DNA of 64,000 nt from Molanna angustata (taxonomy: Eukaryota; Arthropoda; Insecta; Trichoptera; Molannidae): positions 3,213,201 through 3,277,200 of the forward strand of contig OY754982.1 of NCBI GenBank assembly GCA_963576475.1, written 5' to 3'. The notes under the pieces were generated by a model. That model was not told the DNA's origin, did no database searches, and worked only from the letters and a program-made list of their open reading frames with translations. The stretch's first letter is position 1. Every line of letters starts with the position of its first letter. This document shows positions 10,740 to 23,106 of this stretch, piece by piece. The position numbers and the translations under genes are program-made.

Positions 10740-11931
10740 GATAGCTACACTATGTTTATTGGATGGAGGATAGGAGAGGAGAAAGGAAGAGGGATAAAGG
10801 GAAAAAGACGTTAATTTGTGTTTATGTGGATAGAAAGTGTGACTTCAGACGCTTTTTGAATGCTAACAAATTAGTGGCATCTCTGATACTCTCCGGCTGC
10901 TGGATAGATTCCACATCCGAGCTGCATGAACTGTGAACGAGTAAGTATAAGTAGAGGTGTGGTGTATTGGTATTGTAAGTGTGCTATTATGTTGGGACCG
11001 TAAGTTTAGACCATGTGAGGATAAGTGGGCGAATTTCTCTTTGAGGTACGTGGGTGTAAGAGGGTTATTAAGGATTTGGTAGAGAAGGGTAAGAACATGT
11101 GAATCTCTTCGGTGACGGATCTTTAACCAGTTCAGTCGTTGCCTGCTCTCGGATACGTGGTCGAACTTCCTGACTCCAAACACGTATCGAATGCAGACAT
11201 TTTGTAACCGTTCGAGTTTGTTAATTTGTTCTTCAGTTGCATCCAGGTAGGCAACGTCAGCGTAGTCAAGTAATGGTAGCATGAGTTGTTGAGTGATTTT
11301 AGTCTTAACTGGTAAATAGTTTTTAAGTCGGTTTAGTCCATGAAAAGTACGAAAGATTCGTTGGCTTACTCCCTTTATATGACCGGACCATGAAAGATTA
11401 CAATTCATGGTCACACCAAGGTTCCTGACCTCTGGAGAAAATGATATGATAACGTCATCAAGGAGCACCTCAGGCATGGGTGAAAACTGTGTGGTTCTGA
11501 GAAACAGGCGTTGCCCTCCAATTAATATTTAATGTGATTTAGAAGGGTTAATTTGAAGACCGTGTTTTTTTGTCCAATTTAGAATATATGTAATTTAAAT
11601 CGGCATTCAATGTCGCAACAGCGAGAAGGTAATTATCAGACTTGAAATGGAAATATAATTGGAGATCGTCTGCGAATATGTGATATTTACATCTGATTTA
11701 TTGTGCGAGAGGGTTTATGAAAATGGAGAAAAGTAAAGGCGAAAGAATGCCTCCTTGCGGGACACCGGCTATAAGGTCCGTCCAGTTTGATGAGTCGTTG
11801 GTAGTCTTGATCTGTTGGGAGCGTCCGCGCAAGTAGCATTCAAACCATTTGAGCGATTGCTGTGAAATATTGATGGAGGACAAACTTGCTGGGAGTAGGT
11901 CAAAATCAACAGAGTTGAATGCGCGTTGTGG
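10740..11931 (-). mobile_element. CR1/Jockey-group LINE fragment (RT to 3' end)
   Basis: On the minus strand, pieces of one reverse transcriptase appear in order. They are AFNSVDFDLLPASL (about 11930-11890), GVPQGGILSPLLFSIFIN (about 11760), FADDLQLY (about 11680) and LMLPLLDYADVAYLD (about 11270). The C-terminal RRDSHVLTLLYQILNNPLTP follows. The frame is interrupted between 11480 and 11700. The 3' UTR probably continues to about 10740. This is a 5'-truncated, frameshifted copy with the FADD catalytic site still readable. Confidence 0.85.
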
Positions 11932-12052
11932 AGTTGTATGTGGCCATCAGAAGTAAGTATACGTTAAACACTCATACAATAAAACCTTTAATGATATTGA
12001 CGTATTTCACATTTAATACAAACAATATCTTAAAAAAATAAAAAAATTCTCA

Positions 12053-12249
12053 GAGCAGGGGAGCAAGTCTGGTCCAATCGGCGAAAACAAAACCCTCAAG
12101 ATTACCCCATATCATGGATATAATTACTATATGGAGTTCTATAATATCTTTAGATGTCATAGAACTCCGTATGATAATTATATCCATGATATGGGTAATC
12201 ACTAGGGTTTTGACTTCGCCGGTTGGACCAGACTTGCCCCCCTGGTCAT
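12053..12249. mobile_element. Foldback MITE, intact copy
   Basis: Two arms of about 90 bases are nearly perfect inverted repeats. The left end has AGCAAGTCTGGTCCAATCGG and the right end the matching CCGGTTGGACCAGACTTGC. The inner part is GGATATAATTA...GGAGTTCTATAA in the left arm and its inverse in the right arm. The element is non-coding. A second, interrupted copy of the same family spans 56437-57339. Confidence 0.85.
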
Positions 12250-12918
12250 GATAGTATAAGTGAATACTAACTTCACCGTTCCTACTCAGTTTTTTTTTCA
12301 TACCATTTATACATATCGAAATTCCTTACGTAAGGTTTGAAATTAATATTTTTATTATCTTCATTCTTCAATAATTTATTTTACTTATTCAATTTATCAT
12401 GATTTTTATTCTATATTTTAATTGTATTTATTTCATTTCGCTTACTTTATTGTTTAATAAATTTGTTGTTATTGTTAAAAATAAAAATACTAAATATAAT
12501 ATAGGTATATTGTATTTTTTTAATAATTTAAACATCAGAATTACATATTTTTTTTTAGTTATTTTATTTTTATATTACGTATAGTGTAATGTATGATGAT
12601 GAAGAAACTATTTTGGAAACTATATAACAAAAATTATTGTCTTTTGTTATTTACAAATTGCTGTAGGTTTTACATTTAAATAAATAAATAAATATTTCAA
12701 ATTCAAATTATACGATTATTTATCAATTAAAAATTTTATACCTTTAGTTTTTACGACGTCGTTAATTATTTGGACAATGATGACAGCATGATATTTTATA
12801 ATGAAAATACACATGATATTTTATAATGAATGTATAAAGAAAATTTTTATATTATGTCGGTGGCAAAATATTATTTCTAATATTTTATAAGGTATTTAAA
12901 TAAAATAATTTGACTGTC
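12250..12918. other. AT-rich spacer
   Basis: This is very AT-rich sequence without splice-consistent coding or element ends. Confidence 0.5.
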
Positions 12919-13027
12919 CAACATATATTTTTTTTTCCTTTTGACAGGACGAACGTTTCGGCTGACTAGGCCCTTATGAACTGAACGTCGTCGTCGTCCG
13001 GTCAAAAGGGAAAAAATATAATATGTA
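12919..13027. mobile_element. Short foldback element
   Basis: An inverted repeat of about 35 bases (TTTTTTTTCCTTTTGACAGG on the left, CCGGTCAAAAGGGAAAAAAT on the right) flanks a GC-rich centre containing CGTTTCGGC. The palindrome at 33291-33418 also has GTTTCGGC next to its centre, so the two may be related. Confidence 0.6.
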
Positions 13028-13844
13028 GAACAAAAAACAATTTGACATAAAAAATCTCGTAAATAATAAAAAATATCTCGTAAAATATCTATAAAATGAA
13101 TACCGCCAAAATTGACAGAATAAATCATTATATTTCTAATAATTTTCATAATATAATAAATTGATATTTGAGGCGGATGGTGATGGAAGTAGCGTAAATT
13201 TTATTAATTGTGCTTTTAACAAAACCATTGAATCAACCTCGATGAAATTTAAATAATGATTTCAAAACAATATTCAAAATTATCTCCTTATACTTTTATT
13301 CAATTGAAAAGTAATGTACCTCGCGGTCGCTAGGTTGAAATTGTTTCAGAATATTATAAAGACATCACTATGTTATTGGAATTTGATTAATATTATTTTA
13401 TTCATGGTGGGATGATTAATTAAAATTAATTTAAATTATTTGTTCTTAAACACCAGCAGGACGTTAATTGAAGACACAAATCGATTACAACGTTATGATC
13501 AGGACCGGTCGTGAATCAAAAAAATTAATTATGTACAACAATAAATAATTCATATTTATCCTATAAGGGAAGATATTATATACATATATTTCATGGTATA
13601 AAATATGAAATATCTACGTAAGAGTTTTAAGGGTTGAATAATAAACACGTAAAACGAAATATCGTATAGTTAGCGGCAAACATCTTGAATACGTCACGTG
13701 GGGCACAACATTGTATATGTATAATAATATAGTATATGCGCAAAGCTCTTCCCTCCACAACGAAAATTATCGTTTTATTAATCGGCTAACTCTTATAACT
13801 ATTATAATCGGATAACTATTATAAAGGTGAATAAAAAAATACAT
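13028..13844. other. Spacer, no gene recognised
   Basis: AT-rich sequence with no recognised exon or transposon end. Confidence 0.45.
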
Positions 13845-15265
13845 TATTTTCATTCATTCATCATTCATTGATAATGCATTCGTTCAGTTATTCATTCATC
13901 ATTCATTCGTCATTCATATTATAAGTCATTAATTTGTTATTCATTCGTCGTTTATTCGTCGTTTATTCGTGGAAAGAATGAATGAAGAACGCTTGACGAA
14001 AAAAATATATAAGGCTGACAGGTCGGGGGCGCCCAAGAAAAGGATGGCACGACCATGTGAACGATATTCTGAAAGAAGGAAATGTTAGAAGTCTGAACAA
14101 TAGAAGAACATGCATGAGACGTAGCATGAATGTTGACGAGGCGGTGAATGTATGTCAAGATAGAATAGTGTGGCGTTCTGTTCTCTCTGCCTACCCCGCG
14201 AGGGACATGGCGTGATGGTATGTATGTATGTACGTTTATTCGTCATTCATTCGTCATTCATTCACCATTCATTCACTATTCATTCACTATTCATTCACTA
14301 TTCATTCACCATTCATTCATTATTCATTCGTCATTCATTCACCATTCATTCACTATTCATTCACCATTCATTCACTATTCATTCGTCATTCATTCACCAT
14401 TCATTCACTATTCATTCACCATTCATTCACTATTCATTCGTCATTCATTCACCATTCATTCACTATTCATTCACCATTCATTCACTATTCATTCACTATT
14501 CATTCACTATTCATTCACCATTCATTCACTATTCATTCGTCATTCATTCACCATTCATTCACTATTCATTCACTATTCATTCACTATTCATTCACCATTC
14601 ATTCACTATTCATTCGTCATTCATTCACTATTCATTCACCATTCATTCACTATTCATTCGTCATTCATTCACCATTCATTCACTATTCATTCACTATTCA
14701 TTCACTATTCATTCACCATTCATTCACTATTCATTCACTATTCATTCACTATTCATTCACCATTCATTCACTATTCATTCGTCATTCATTCACTATTCAT
14801 TCACCATTCATTCACTATTCATTCGTCATTCATTCACCATTCATTCACTATTCATTCACTATTCATTCACTATTCATTCACCATTCATTCACTATTCATT
14901 CGTCATTCATTCACTATTCATTCACCATTCATTCACTATTCATTCGTCATTCATTCACCATTCATTCACTATTCATTCACTATTCATTCACTATTCATTC
15001 ACCATTCATTCACTATTCATTCACTATTCATTCACTATTCATTCACCATTCATTCACTATTCATTCACTATTCATTCACCATTCATTCACCATTCATTCA
15101 CTATTCATTCGTCATTCATTCACTATTCATTCACCATTCATTCACTATTCATTCGTCATTCATTCATCATTAATTCGTCGTTAACTCGTCATTCATTTGT
15201 CATTCATTCGTCATACATTCAACTTTTATTCACCGTTCATTCGCCATTCGTTCATCATTTTCTAT
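13845..15265 (+). repeat. 11-bp CATTCATTCAC satellite
   Basis: About 1.1 kb of CATTCATTCAC, TATTCATTCAC and GTCATTCATTC units has an 11-bp period. It is degenerate at both ends (13845-13970 and 15170-15265) and very regular in between. Because 11 is coprime to 3 and the unit lacks stops, all three plus frames stay open for over 300 codons and read an 11-residue repeat (FIHYSFTIHSL). These frames are artefacts. The array is interrupted at 13971-14230 by a LINE fragment. Confidence 0.95.
13971..14230 (+). mobile_element. 5'-truncated RTE LINE inside the satellite
   Basis: The insert matches the 3' end of the RTE copy at 32222-33000 (here on the plus strand). It ends in PARDMA-stop and a (TATG)n tail. 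It is flanked by an 11-base duplication CGTTTATTCGT at 13960-13970 and 14231-14241. A frameshift near 14030 breaks the coding. The target duplication shows that the insertion occurred into an existing array. Confidence 0.85.
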
Positions 15266-17094
15266 TCTCTCAACCACATTGGATAATTTGATCTGACTAC
15301 GTATCCAGTCATTCACCCCCCTGTATTCTATTTTAATATCCAACAAAATCCATTTCATTTTTCTTTGTGCTACTCGCAATTTGTTGGTCAAGGTCATAGT
15401 CCTCATGCCAAAATTGTATGATGACAGAACACACTATCTACTCTTTTTTTGTACTTCAGGAAGGTAAGAAGTAACATTTAAATTAAAATATTTTGAATTT
15501 TATTCTAAAATTCAGCTAAAACAAATAAAATATTGCTAATATTTATGCTATGTATTCAAAATACACTTACGGGATAGCACTCTTCCCGTCAACATGTGAA
15601 GGTAGGCATTGTTACTATTGATATGTGAAGTTCTCTCTCGAAATTAGCTGTGTTCATTTTAAATAACTTATTAGGTGGTGTTTGCACTATTATTATATAC
15701 TTATCTACAAACACAAATTTACCTTTGAATGGATTAACGTTATTCAGGTAAAACGAACAATGATTTGCTTGCTTACGCCTAAAAAAACGTTACTCAAACA
15801 ATGAAATATCTTATTTTTCCTTAAAACATATCAAGTTTTGTTTGAATTGGGAAAATATTAAATAAATAGAACAAATGTTGCCAACATACCATGACTTTTG
15901 TCTTTTGCAAGTGATGTAATCCGAAGATATCCTTGCATAGTGAGACTTAAGTTATATTTTATAGAAGCAAGATAGTCTAATCGTTTCAGAAACGTACGTA
16001 GTAACGCAAAGGTTTTTTCTTCCGCTTACAAATTGTTTTTTTATTGTTTTTATTATGGCGAGCAGAAGAATTTGTAGGCAGGTGCCGTTTTAGACCGTCC
16101 ATTTATTCTTTCAAAAATAAATAATATCCCTAGGAAGGAATACCTCGAGAGACAGAGTATAATTCTCTTAGGCCGTAAAAATGAGCTCTCATAAATGAAA
16201 TATTACATCGTGAAGGAGGTTGTAAAGTCTCTTATCGCAAGCATCTTCGCTGCTAATTTGACACTGTCAACAGTTTTCGCCCACGGCCTTTTAATACTCC
16301 GCACAATTCCACTGCTTGTGGTCGAGGGAAATTATTATATAACTAGTAATAACCCGTCAAAAATGACCTTCTTCACGATATGTTTGCCTGGTAGATAAAA
16401 CTGGTGTGAGGATTTTTATCCCAATTATATTCGACATTCGTCTCTATTGAGATATTAATTTCTAATAAATATATTTTTATCGATTTTATTCATCATACCA
16501 TCTCGGCATAAACCACGATGTGGGCTAACCAGCGACAGGTTCATATAAAAGGATCACGACACATGAGTGTATCTCCACATATCGGTGACGTCTTTCGTCC
16601 TCATTGCTGAACCAATTTAGATGTTATATTGCCCCTTATATTTTCTATAACCCGGGTCACCTGAAAACCAAAGTAAACGAAAGATGGTTGCTTAAAACTT
16701 GGTTGAATAGATGGAACTTCATTCGTATACTTTCTAACTTCATTTGTTCTTTGTTTTGTTTTTTACCACCTTATATTCATTTCATTTAATATATATTAGA
16801 CCATGAAACTCGCATTATTCAACGCAAATAAACATATTTCTTAGTTTATGTTTTCCTGATATTTAAATTTTGCGATATGCAAATAACACCGCTTGTAATT
16901 TGCAAACATCCATGTACCTGGAAGGTCAGTTCGTGTGAATAAATTATTTCATGTTCCCTATTGCACTAACTTTAGACGCAACGCTACTTTACCGCGTGCT
17001 ACATATGTATGTACACAATTCTAAGTTTGCAATGCAACTATATACAATATCGTCATGATGTATTACGAGTGTAACGCGACCTACAACAGTGATG
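15266..17094. other. Long stretch with no recognised gene
   Basis: No splice-consistent exon was found. Short open frames at 16195-16398 and 16604-16789 lack any domain. A fragment near 16430 (CGTCTCTATTGAGATA) resembles the end of repeat family T described at 31625-31775. Confidence 0.45.
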
Positions 17095-17400
17095 ACATTT
17101 CTCCTGCTTTCCTACCTCTTCTTTCTTCCCTTATTTTATTTTATACCTCTCGTCATTGTATCACTCTTTATTTCCCCCCATATTCTACTTTGTTTTGAGC
17201 TGTTTTTGGAAAAATTGTAATTGATTGATATTTTTTAACTATGATTTTTTTTTGTTTTCTTGTGGTAAGTTTGTAATACTTCCATATTATGTATGTGAAA
17301 CAATGTTATTGGATGTACTTATTGTTGTATGCTTCTTTAATATTTATTATGTAAGTACTTTTCTTTCTGAATTCCGGTTTTGTTTCCGAATCAAAATAAA
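17095..17400 (+). mobile_element. 3' UTR of the CR1-like LINE, truncated copy
   Basis: Landmarks such as GTGAAACAATGTTATTGG, TTGTTGTAT.CTTCTTT and TTTTGTTTCC.AATCAAAA occur in the same order as in the 3' UTR of the intact LINE at 49060-49260. This is therefore a severely 5'-truncated insertion of the same or a closely related family. Confidence 0.7.
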
Positions 17401-17544
17401 TAAGTTATTATGTTATAACCTTTCTATACTCTATATGCACCTGATTTATTATAGTTGATTTTAGCAGCGATACGGGGTCAAACCTTCAAAAAGACATAAA
17501 ATTACTTTTGTTGATCCTACCACTTGGTACTATGTACTTTAAAA

Positions 17545-17890
17545 CGTGATTTTTGCAGCTTTACGCGGACAAACATTCAGAAAGACCCAGGAATTACGTA
17601 TGTGCCCCTGATAGGTTAAAAGTTGATTTAAGCATCTTTACGCGGACAAACATTCAGAAAGACACAGGAATCACGTATGTGCCCCTGGTAGGTTTAAAGT
17701 TGATATTAGCATATTTACGCAGACAAACATTCAGAAAGACACAGGAATTACGTATGTGCCCCTGATAGGATAGGTTAAAGTTGATATTATCATCTTTACG
17801 CGGACAAACATTCAGAAAGACACAGGAATTACGTATGTGCCCCAGATAGGTTAAAAGTTGATTTGAGCAGCGTTACGCGGACAAACAAAA
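17545..17890 (+). repeat. 77-bp tandem repeat, 4-5 copies
   Basis: The landmark TTACGCGGACAAAC recurs at about 17561, 17638, 17715, 17796 and 17873. Spacing is 77, 77, 81 and 77 bases. The longer unit contains a small duplicated GATAG. Each unit also has CAGGAATTACGTATGTGCCC. The open frame across the array reflects the repeat and not a gene. Confidence 0.9.
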
Positions 17891-18754
17891 ATGCAAACAG
17901 ACATAGAAAATTATGGTATGCGACGATATAAGGAGCGTCGGCGAAATTTTTACGAAACACCTAAAAACTCATTTGAACACGGAACGAGTTCCATAAGCGG
18001 CCTATAAGTTGGATTAAATTCACTAAATAGGACAATGAATAAAATTTTCCGACGCATTTTACAACAAAACATAAGAAATTTGTGTACCTACCTTTTTTCT
18101 TCTTATTAATGAAAACCTTCAAATTTTACGAGCTTTTCTTAAGCAACGCCGGAATCATGATTCGTTTATTCTCATACGTTTATGGATGATATATTTTTTT
18201 TTACGTCTTCGTTTATTCATGCGCCAAAAGCTGTGGTTTAGTGGTGAACGATTGTAGTCTATAGTTAAGTTACTCAAGTTCAGTTCCATCAATAACGATT
18301 TCAAAAATTGATCCGAGGTTATTTTTTATGTATTTATTTATGTATTCATTTGTTGATATATTCATTTATTATTATTTCTTTTATTTTATTGATATATAGA
18401 ACCAACTTTTAAAAATGTTATTAACAAAGGTATATTAAATTACAAATCATGTAAAAAAACATTTTTAGGTTAGGTACAATTAATTTGGTAAAATTGCAAT
18501 TGCTGGAGGAAGAAAAAATATTGTTATAAAGAAAAACATTCTGGTTGGTTGAAATAAATTGCCTTGTGGCTATAAGCCCGCCATTGTACAATGTGTTTTT
18601 TAAATAATATAATATTTTGTACAGAAAGATTAATAAATATAAGATAAGCAAAAAAATAACAAGTTAATTCTTAGGTCATTTTTATCCGTACGACACCTAC
18701 ATATTATAATAATTCCAAACATTACCTATACCAGTCGCATTTGTATTAAATTCA
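17891..18754. other. Spacer with a SINE-tail relic
   Basis: Around 18545-18600 the sequence TGGCTATAAGCCCGCCATTG resembles the SINE tail seen at 33610-33650 and 53813-53880. The rest is AT-rich and unassigned. Confidence 0.45.
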
Positions 18755-18965
18755 TGAACACAGTTTCATCGAACAGTAGGTTAGCCGTTCGGTTTCTGTG
18801 CGGGCCTCCTGGGTTCGATTCTCAGCAGAGGAGAAATTTATTTAAATTTATTCCTCACGCAAATATTGCTTCTCTGGGCTGGAAACACTGGTTAGTTGGA
18901 AGAAACTGCCGTATGGTAATAACTCGCCACTTGCGCAGGGTGCAAGAAAGTGTTCGTTATTGTTA
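18755..18965 (+). mobile_element. SINE family A, near-complete copy
   Basis: The tRNA-like head has GCGGGCCTCCTGGGTTCGAT and then CAGAGGAGAAATTTATTTAA. The body has CTGGAAACACTGGTTAGTTG, and the 3' part has AACTCGCCACTTGCGCAGGG. The order matches 54655-54870. The B-box is intact, and the element is an RNA polymerase III-type retroposon by inference. Confidence 0.75.
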
Positions 18966-19090
18966 TTAAAGTTGCGCAAGCGCATACAGTGTTCACGAAA
19001 GCCAGCCGATGACAGGTCGTAGGTTCCTTGAGTTCCTGGTACTTCTATAACATTCCAACTTCGTTTTTATTGAATTGAGACAAACATTTC
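18966..19090 (+). repeat. Repeat family T, copy
   Basis: GTTGCGCAAGCGCATACAGT, CCAGCCGATGACAGGTCGTA and ATTCCAACTTCGTTTTTATT occur in the same order as at 31625-31775. It abuts the SINE directly. Confidence 0.6.
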
Positions 19091-19108
19091 TAGAACTGCA
19101 TTTACTCG

Positions 19109-19337
19109 TGGATAGCCAAGTCTTCACACCATTTTTTTTAAACATAACCTACAAAAGTTTGGCAAAAATACCAATTTAGTCATTTATTTTAATATTTTAG
19201 TTATTTTTTTTTTTAATATATAATTCAACTGGCTCAAGCCAGTCGCAATTATAGCTACAAACAAACCTAATCAACCTATTTTTACCAAACTTTTGTTGGT
19301 TAGGTTTACAAAAATGGTGTGAAGTCTAGGTTATCCA
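19109..19337. mobile_element. Foldback MITE with target duplication
   Basis: Arms of about 65 bases are inverted. The left arm has GGATAGCCAAGTCTTCACAC and AAAGTTTGGCAAAAAT. The right arm has ATTTTTACCAAACTTTTGTT and GTGTGAAGTCTAGGTTATCC. TTACTCG(T) lies on both sides (19102-19109 and 19338-19345), a 7-8 bp duplication. An 8-bp duplication would suit a hAT-type transposase source, which is an inference. Confidence 0.8.
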
Positions 19338-19416
19338 TTACTCGTAATGTCTTTCAAGGTTGTTTTTCTCTTTGGAAATTTGAAATTAATACGAATTTGA
19401 ATTATGACCGATTACT

Positions 19417-19560
19417 TAAGATTTGAAATTTGAAATTAATACGAATTTGAATTATGACCGATTACTTAAGATTTGAAATTTGAAATTTATCTAAAGTAAT
19501 AAAGCAATCAAAATGTTAGTGTTTGTGTGTGTGTATGTGTGTGTGTGTGTGTTTGTCTCA
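19417..19560 (+). repeat. 53-bp duplication and TG microsatellite
   Basis: The unit GAAATTAATACGAATTTGAA...TTACTTAAGATTTGAAATTT is present twice in direct tandem. Roughly 25 bases further on, a (TG)n run spans about 19520-19558. Confidence 0.8.
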
Positions 19561-20434
19561 CGCCTTCTGAAAAACCAAGAGCATCTAAAAATCTAATTTA
19601 TGTGCGAACGTGTACCTGTATACCTGATGCAGTGTCACGCTAAAAATAATGCGATAAAAATGCTGAATTTTAAAAATATTTCAATAATTATTTTTTTCAT
19701 ACAAAATTTTCCAAGTCATATCTGTCAAAAAAGTGTACATTTTGCACGCAAATATCTGTTAGTTTAAAAGTTAGAAGTAGGTATTTACACAAAAAAAATA
19801 TATTTTGAAGTATAACTTAGCGTTTAAGTGAAAAACATGGTGAATATTTGGTATAATTATAATGTTTAACTTATTTTTTAAGTAAGCCTTTTGTACATAA
19901 ACGCCGCCATTTTAATATCTTTTCATACAATATTTCATTTTCCCACCGAATGAATATGTTCTTGAAAATAATAAACCTTTGAAATAAATGTAATTATGAA
20001 ATAATAAAATGAAACACAAGACATTACGGCAAGTTTTAAGACATATATTGTAAAAATGTGTTATTTATTAGTAAAGATATAGGCATAATAAAATTGCATA
20101 ATTTGTAAATAATATTTGATTTTTCTGACAATTTTCATTTTTATGGCATCGAACAAACCAATGTAGGTACCTACATATTCAAAAAATGTATCCGAACCAT
20201 TCGATATTACTTACGTGTTCGAATCGTTTCCATGGCTACAGAAAGAATGTGATATTCAAATAAAATTTGTTAGGAATCGAATTTATTTAGAAGGTTGTTG
20301 TAGGTAGGTACCTACCTAATACTATTTACTTACAAATCAACAATAATATACCTATACTGATTTTCTATAGGAAAATTATTTTATTTATTTATTTACCAAC
20401 CGTTTGTCCGATTATAATGAAACTTTGGTGAATT
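19561..20434. other. AT-rich spacer with TAGG/ACCT microsatellite
   Basis: No gene is seen. GTAGGTAGGTACCTACCTAA near 20300 is a palindromic TAGG microsatellite of the type frequent in lepidopteran genomes. Confidence 0.5.
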
Positions 20435-21080
20435 GTCGAGCGTATGCCCAGGATGGTTTTTGGATTTAAACTTTTTTCTTATTCTTCTTCTTCTTCGTGT
20501 ATTTGGTCGTTTTACCTATGAAGGGGGAGTATCCTGGGAAAAGAAGGTCCGACTGTCCCTCCATCTCTTCACAGGTCTTCCAGGACGGGTTCTGCATATA
20601 AACTTTTTTCTTCTTTTTCTTCAACGTGTACATGATCATCTTACCTATGAAGATGAACTATCCTGGGAGATGAAGGTCCAATTTTCCTTCCATCTCTTCG
20701 CAGGTTTCTGGATTTAAACTTTTTTTTTCTTCTTCTTCATCGTCTATTTGGTCATTTTACCTTTGAAGGTGGACTAACCTGGGAGAAGAATGTCCAATTT
20801 TCCTTCCATCTCTTCGCAGGTATCTGGATTTAAACTTATTTCTTCTTCTTCTTCTTCATCGTGTATTTTTGGTCATTTTACCTATGAAGTTGGAGAATCC
20901 TGGGAGAACAAGGTCCAACTGTCCTTCCATCTCTTCGCAGGTATCTGGGTTTAAACTTTTTTCTTCTTCTTCGTGTATTTAGTCATTTTACCTATTAAGT
21001 AGAGCATCCTGGGAAAAGAAGGTTCTTTCATCTCTTCGCGGTTCTTCCAGGATGGTTTCTGGATTTAAACTTTTCTTAAC
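20435..21080 (+). repeat. Array of 110-135 bp units
   Basis: About five units each contain TGGATTTAAACTT, a (TTC)n run, TTTACCTATGAAG, ATCCTGGGA.AA and CCATCTCTTCGCAGG. Starts are near 20448, 20585, 20705, 20822 and 20942, with a partial unit near 21050. The open frame at 20433-20717 belongs to the array. Confidence 0.85.
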
Positions 21081-21084
21081 CGAC

Positions 21085-21255
21085 TGATGGGACGGGATGT
21101 AATGAAGGGAAGGGAGGCACTAAAGGTCCTGAAGGGACGGGAGGTATAAAACTGCCTGAAGGGACGGAAGGTACTGAAGGGCCTGATGGGAAGGGACGTA
21201 ATGAGGGATTAAAGGGACGGGAGGTACTGAAGGGCCTGAAGCGGCGGGTCCTGGA
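21085..21255 (-). repeat. 18-bp minisatellite, second locus
   Basis: Units such as GAAGGGACGGGAGGTACTGA are the reverse orientation of the 18-bp array at 4887-6378. It lies exactly between two unrelated arrays (20435-21080 and 21260-21730). Confidence 0.8.
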
Positions 21256-21259
21256 GTCT

Positions 21260-21730
21260 AATTCTTTTTCTTCTTAATTTTATGTAGACCTTTAGGGCAG
21301 TTTTTTTACAAACTATTTCCTATTGTCTAATTCATCTTCTTCTTCTTTTATGTATACATTTGGGTCATTTTTTTATAAAAATTATTTCCTTTAGTCTAAT
21401 TATTATTCTTCTTCATTTAAGTACGTAGACTTTTGGGAGAGTTTTAATACAAACTATTTCCAATAGTCTTATTCATTTTCTTTTATGTAGACCTTTTGGT
21501 CAGTATTTATACAAACTATTTCCAATAGTCTAAATATTCTTCTTCTTCTTTTTTGTAGACCTTTGGGTGAGCTTTTATACAATCTATTTCCAATAGTCTA
21601 ATTCTTCTATTAGGTATATGTATTTTTACTTATTTTATGTAGACCATTGGAATAGTTTTTTATACAAACTATTTCTTATACTTATTTTTCTCTTTTTTAT
21701 TTAGTCTTTTGGGTTAGTTTTAAGTCTAAT
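21260..21730 (+). repeat. Array of about 60-90 bp units
   Basis: Six to seven diverged units share TCTAATTCTTCTTCTT, TTATGTAGACCTTTGGG and ATACAAACTATTTCC. Spacing is irregular. Confidence 0.75.
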
Positions 21731-22936
21731 AGTCTATTGTGCAGAAATATTACTAACGATATGCACACTTGATGAAAATACATATGAAATGAATGGGATA
21801 TGGGATGTGACGATATAACCTGCACTAGAATCTTTTCAATACTTTTGTTTAATTAAATCTAAACCATTTATATCATCCTATTTTGAATAATTTTCAACAC
21901 CTAATATTTAAAGAATGGGGGTTGTGGCCATTACTGAACTCTTCACAACATTTATATTCAAATTAAAAACTATTTACTATAGTTCAAGTCTTCTTCTTCT
22001 TCGTTAATGAAGACTTTCAGTCAAATTGAGCAAAAATATAATGCACACTTGATGAAAAAATATAAAAACGAATGGGATGTGACCAATACTAGATCTTTTC
22101 AGTACCTACGTTTGTTTAATCAAATTTTAACCACATCCCAACATCCAAAATTACTAAATTTTCAATAGGTACACATTACAATTTGTTTTCGATGATAATA
22201 TTTAAAAATGGGGGTTGTGGCCAAACCAATCTCTTTACAACGTTGATAAACAGTCATATTTAAAACCATTACGCATAGTCCATGCGAGCAGAAATTGTAT
22301 AAATATTATAGGTACTTCATTCACACTTTATAGCAATATATAAAAAAGAATGGGTTGTGGCCATCACTTGAACATTTTACAATTAAACTCAATCAAATTT
22401 CAAACCACTTTTCATAGTCTGATATTGCAAAATAATTGGGTGACAATATTATAAAAACGATTGCTTTTTCTTTCACAATTTTACATTCTTGGCCAACGGC
22501 GGGACATAAAAGCTAGTATTAAATAAAAAAATTATGATGGATATATCATTTTTCTTTGTTACCACGCGCCCCGCTGACGCCGCTTCTGTTTGGTTTTACG
22601 ACACATAGAGCGGCATATCGTCAATTTTGAAAGACATTAAAATGTTTTGATCGGCCATTTTGATGCCTCTAATTGAAAACATCAAGAGTAGATCTGATTG
22701 ACAAACAACGCGACGGTTGGATGGTCAAAGGAAAGAAGGAGAGAGAGAGAGAGAGAATAATCGGATAAAACGTCTTCTTTGTTTCGCGAGTCAAAGGCTA
22801 TAAATACTACGTCTCGTTTTATCAAAGTTATAATTAATACATTGTTTAGAAACGTCAGGGTTTATTAATAAAACCACAGTCGATTTGCGTTTGATATCTT
22901 TGTTCTTTTTCAACTCTTTTCAATAACTCCCCGAAC
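21731..22936. other. Diverged repeats, no gene
   Basis: Loose repeats of 'AATGGG.GTTGTGGCCA' and 'TGCACACTTGATGAAAA' recur about every 250-300 bases between 21760 and 22450. They suggest an older, decayed array. A (GA)n run is at 22738-22756. Confidence 0.5.
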
Positions 22937-23106
22937 AGTTAAGAGCACTTCACACGAACGCACTTTTCAACGCGGTCCGATTTTCAACGCTTACAAAATA
23001 CAGGTTATTCAAAACATCGCTTCACACGAGTATTATTTTCTTCTTTATTTGCAACTCCTATTATTGCAATTACGAAAAAAAAATTATGTCATTTATTTAA
23101 AAGTTT

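Noticed and set aside
14170..15291. Three overlapping plus-strand frames of over 310 codons (FIHYSFTIHS repeats)
   Set aside because: All three frames are open at once because of the stop-free 11-bp satellite.
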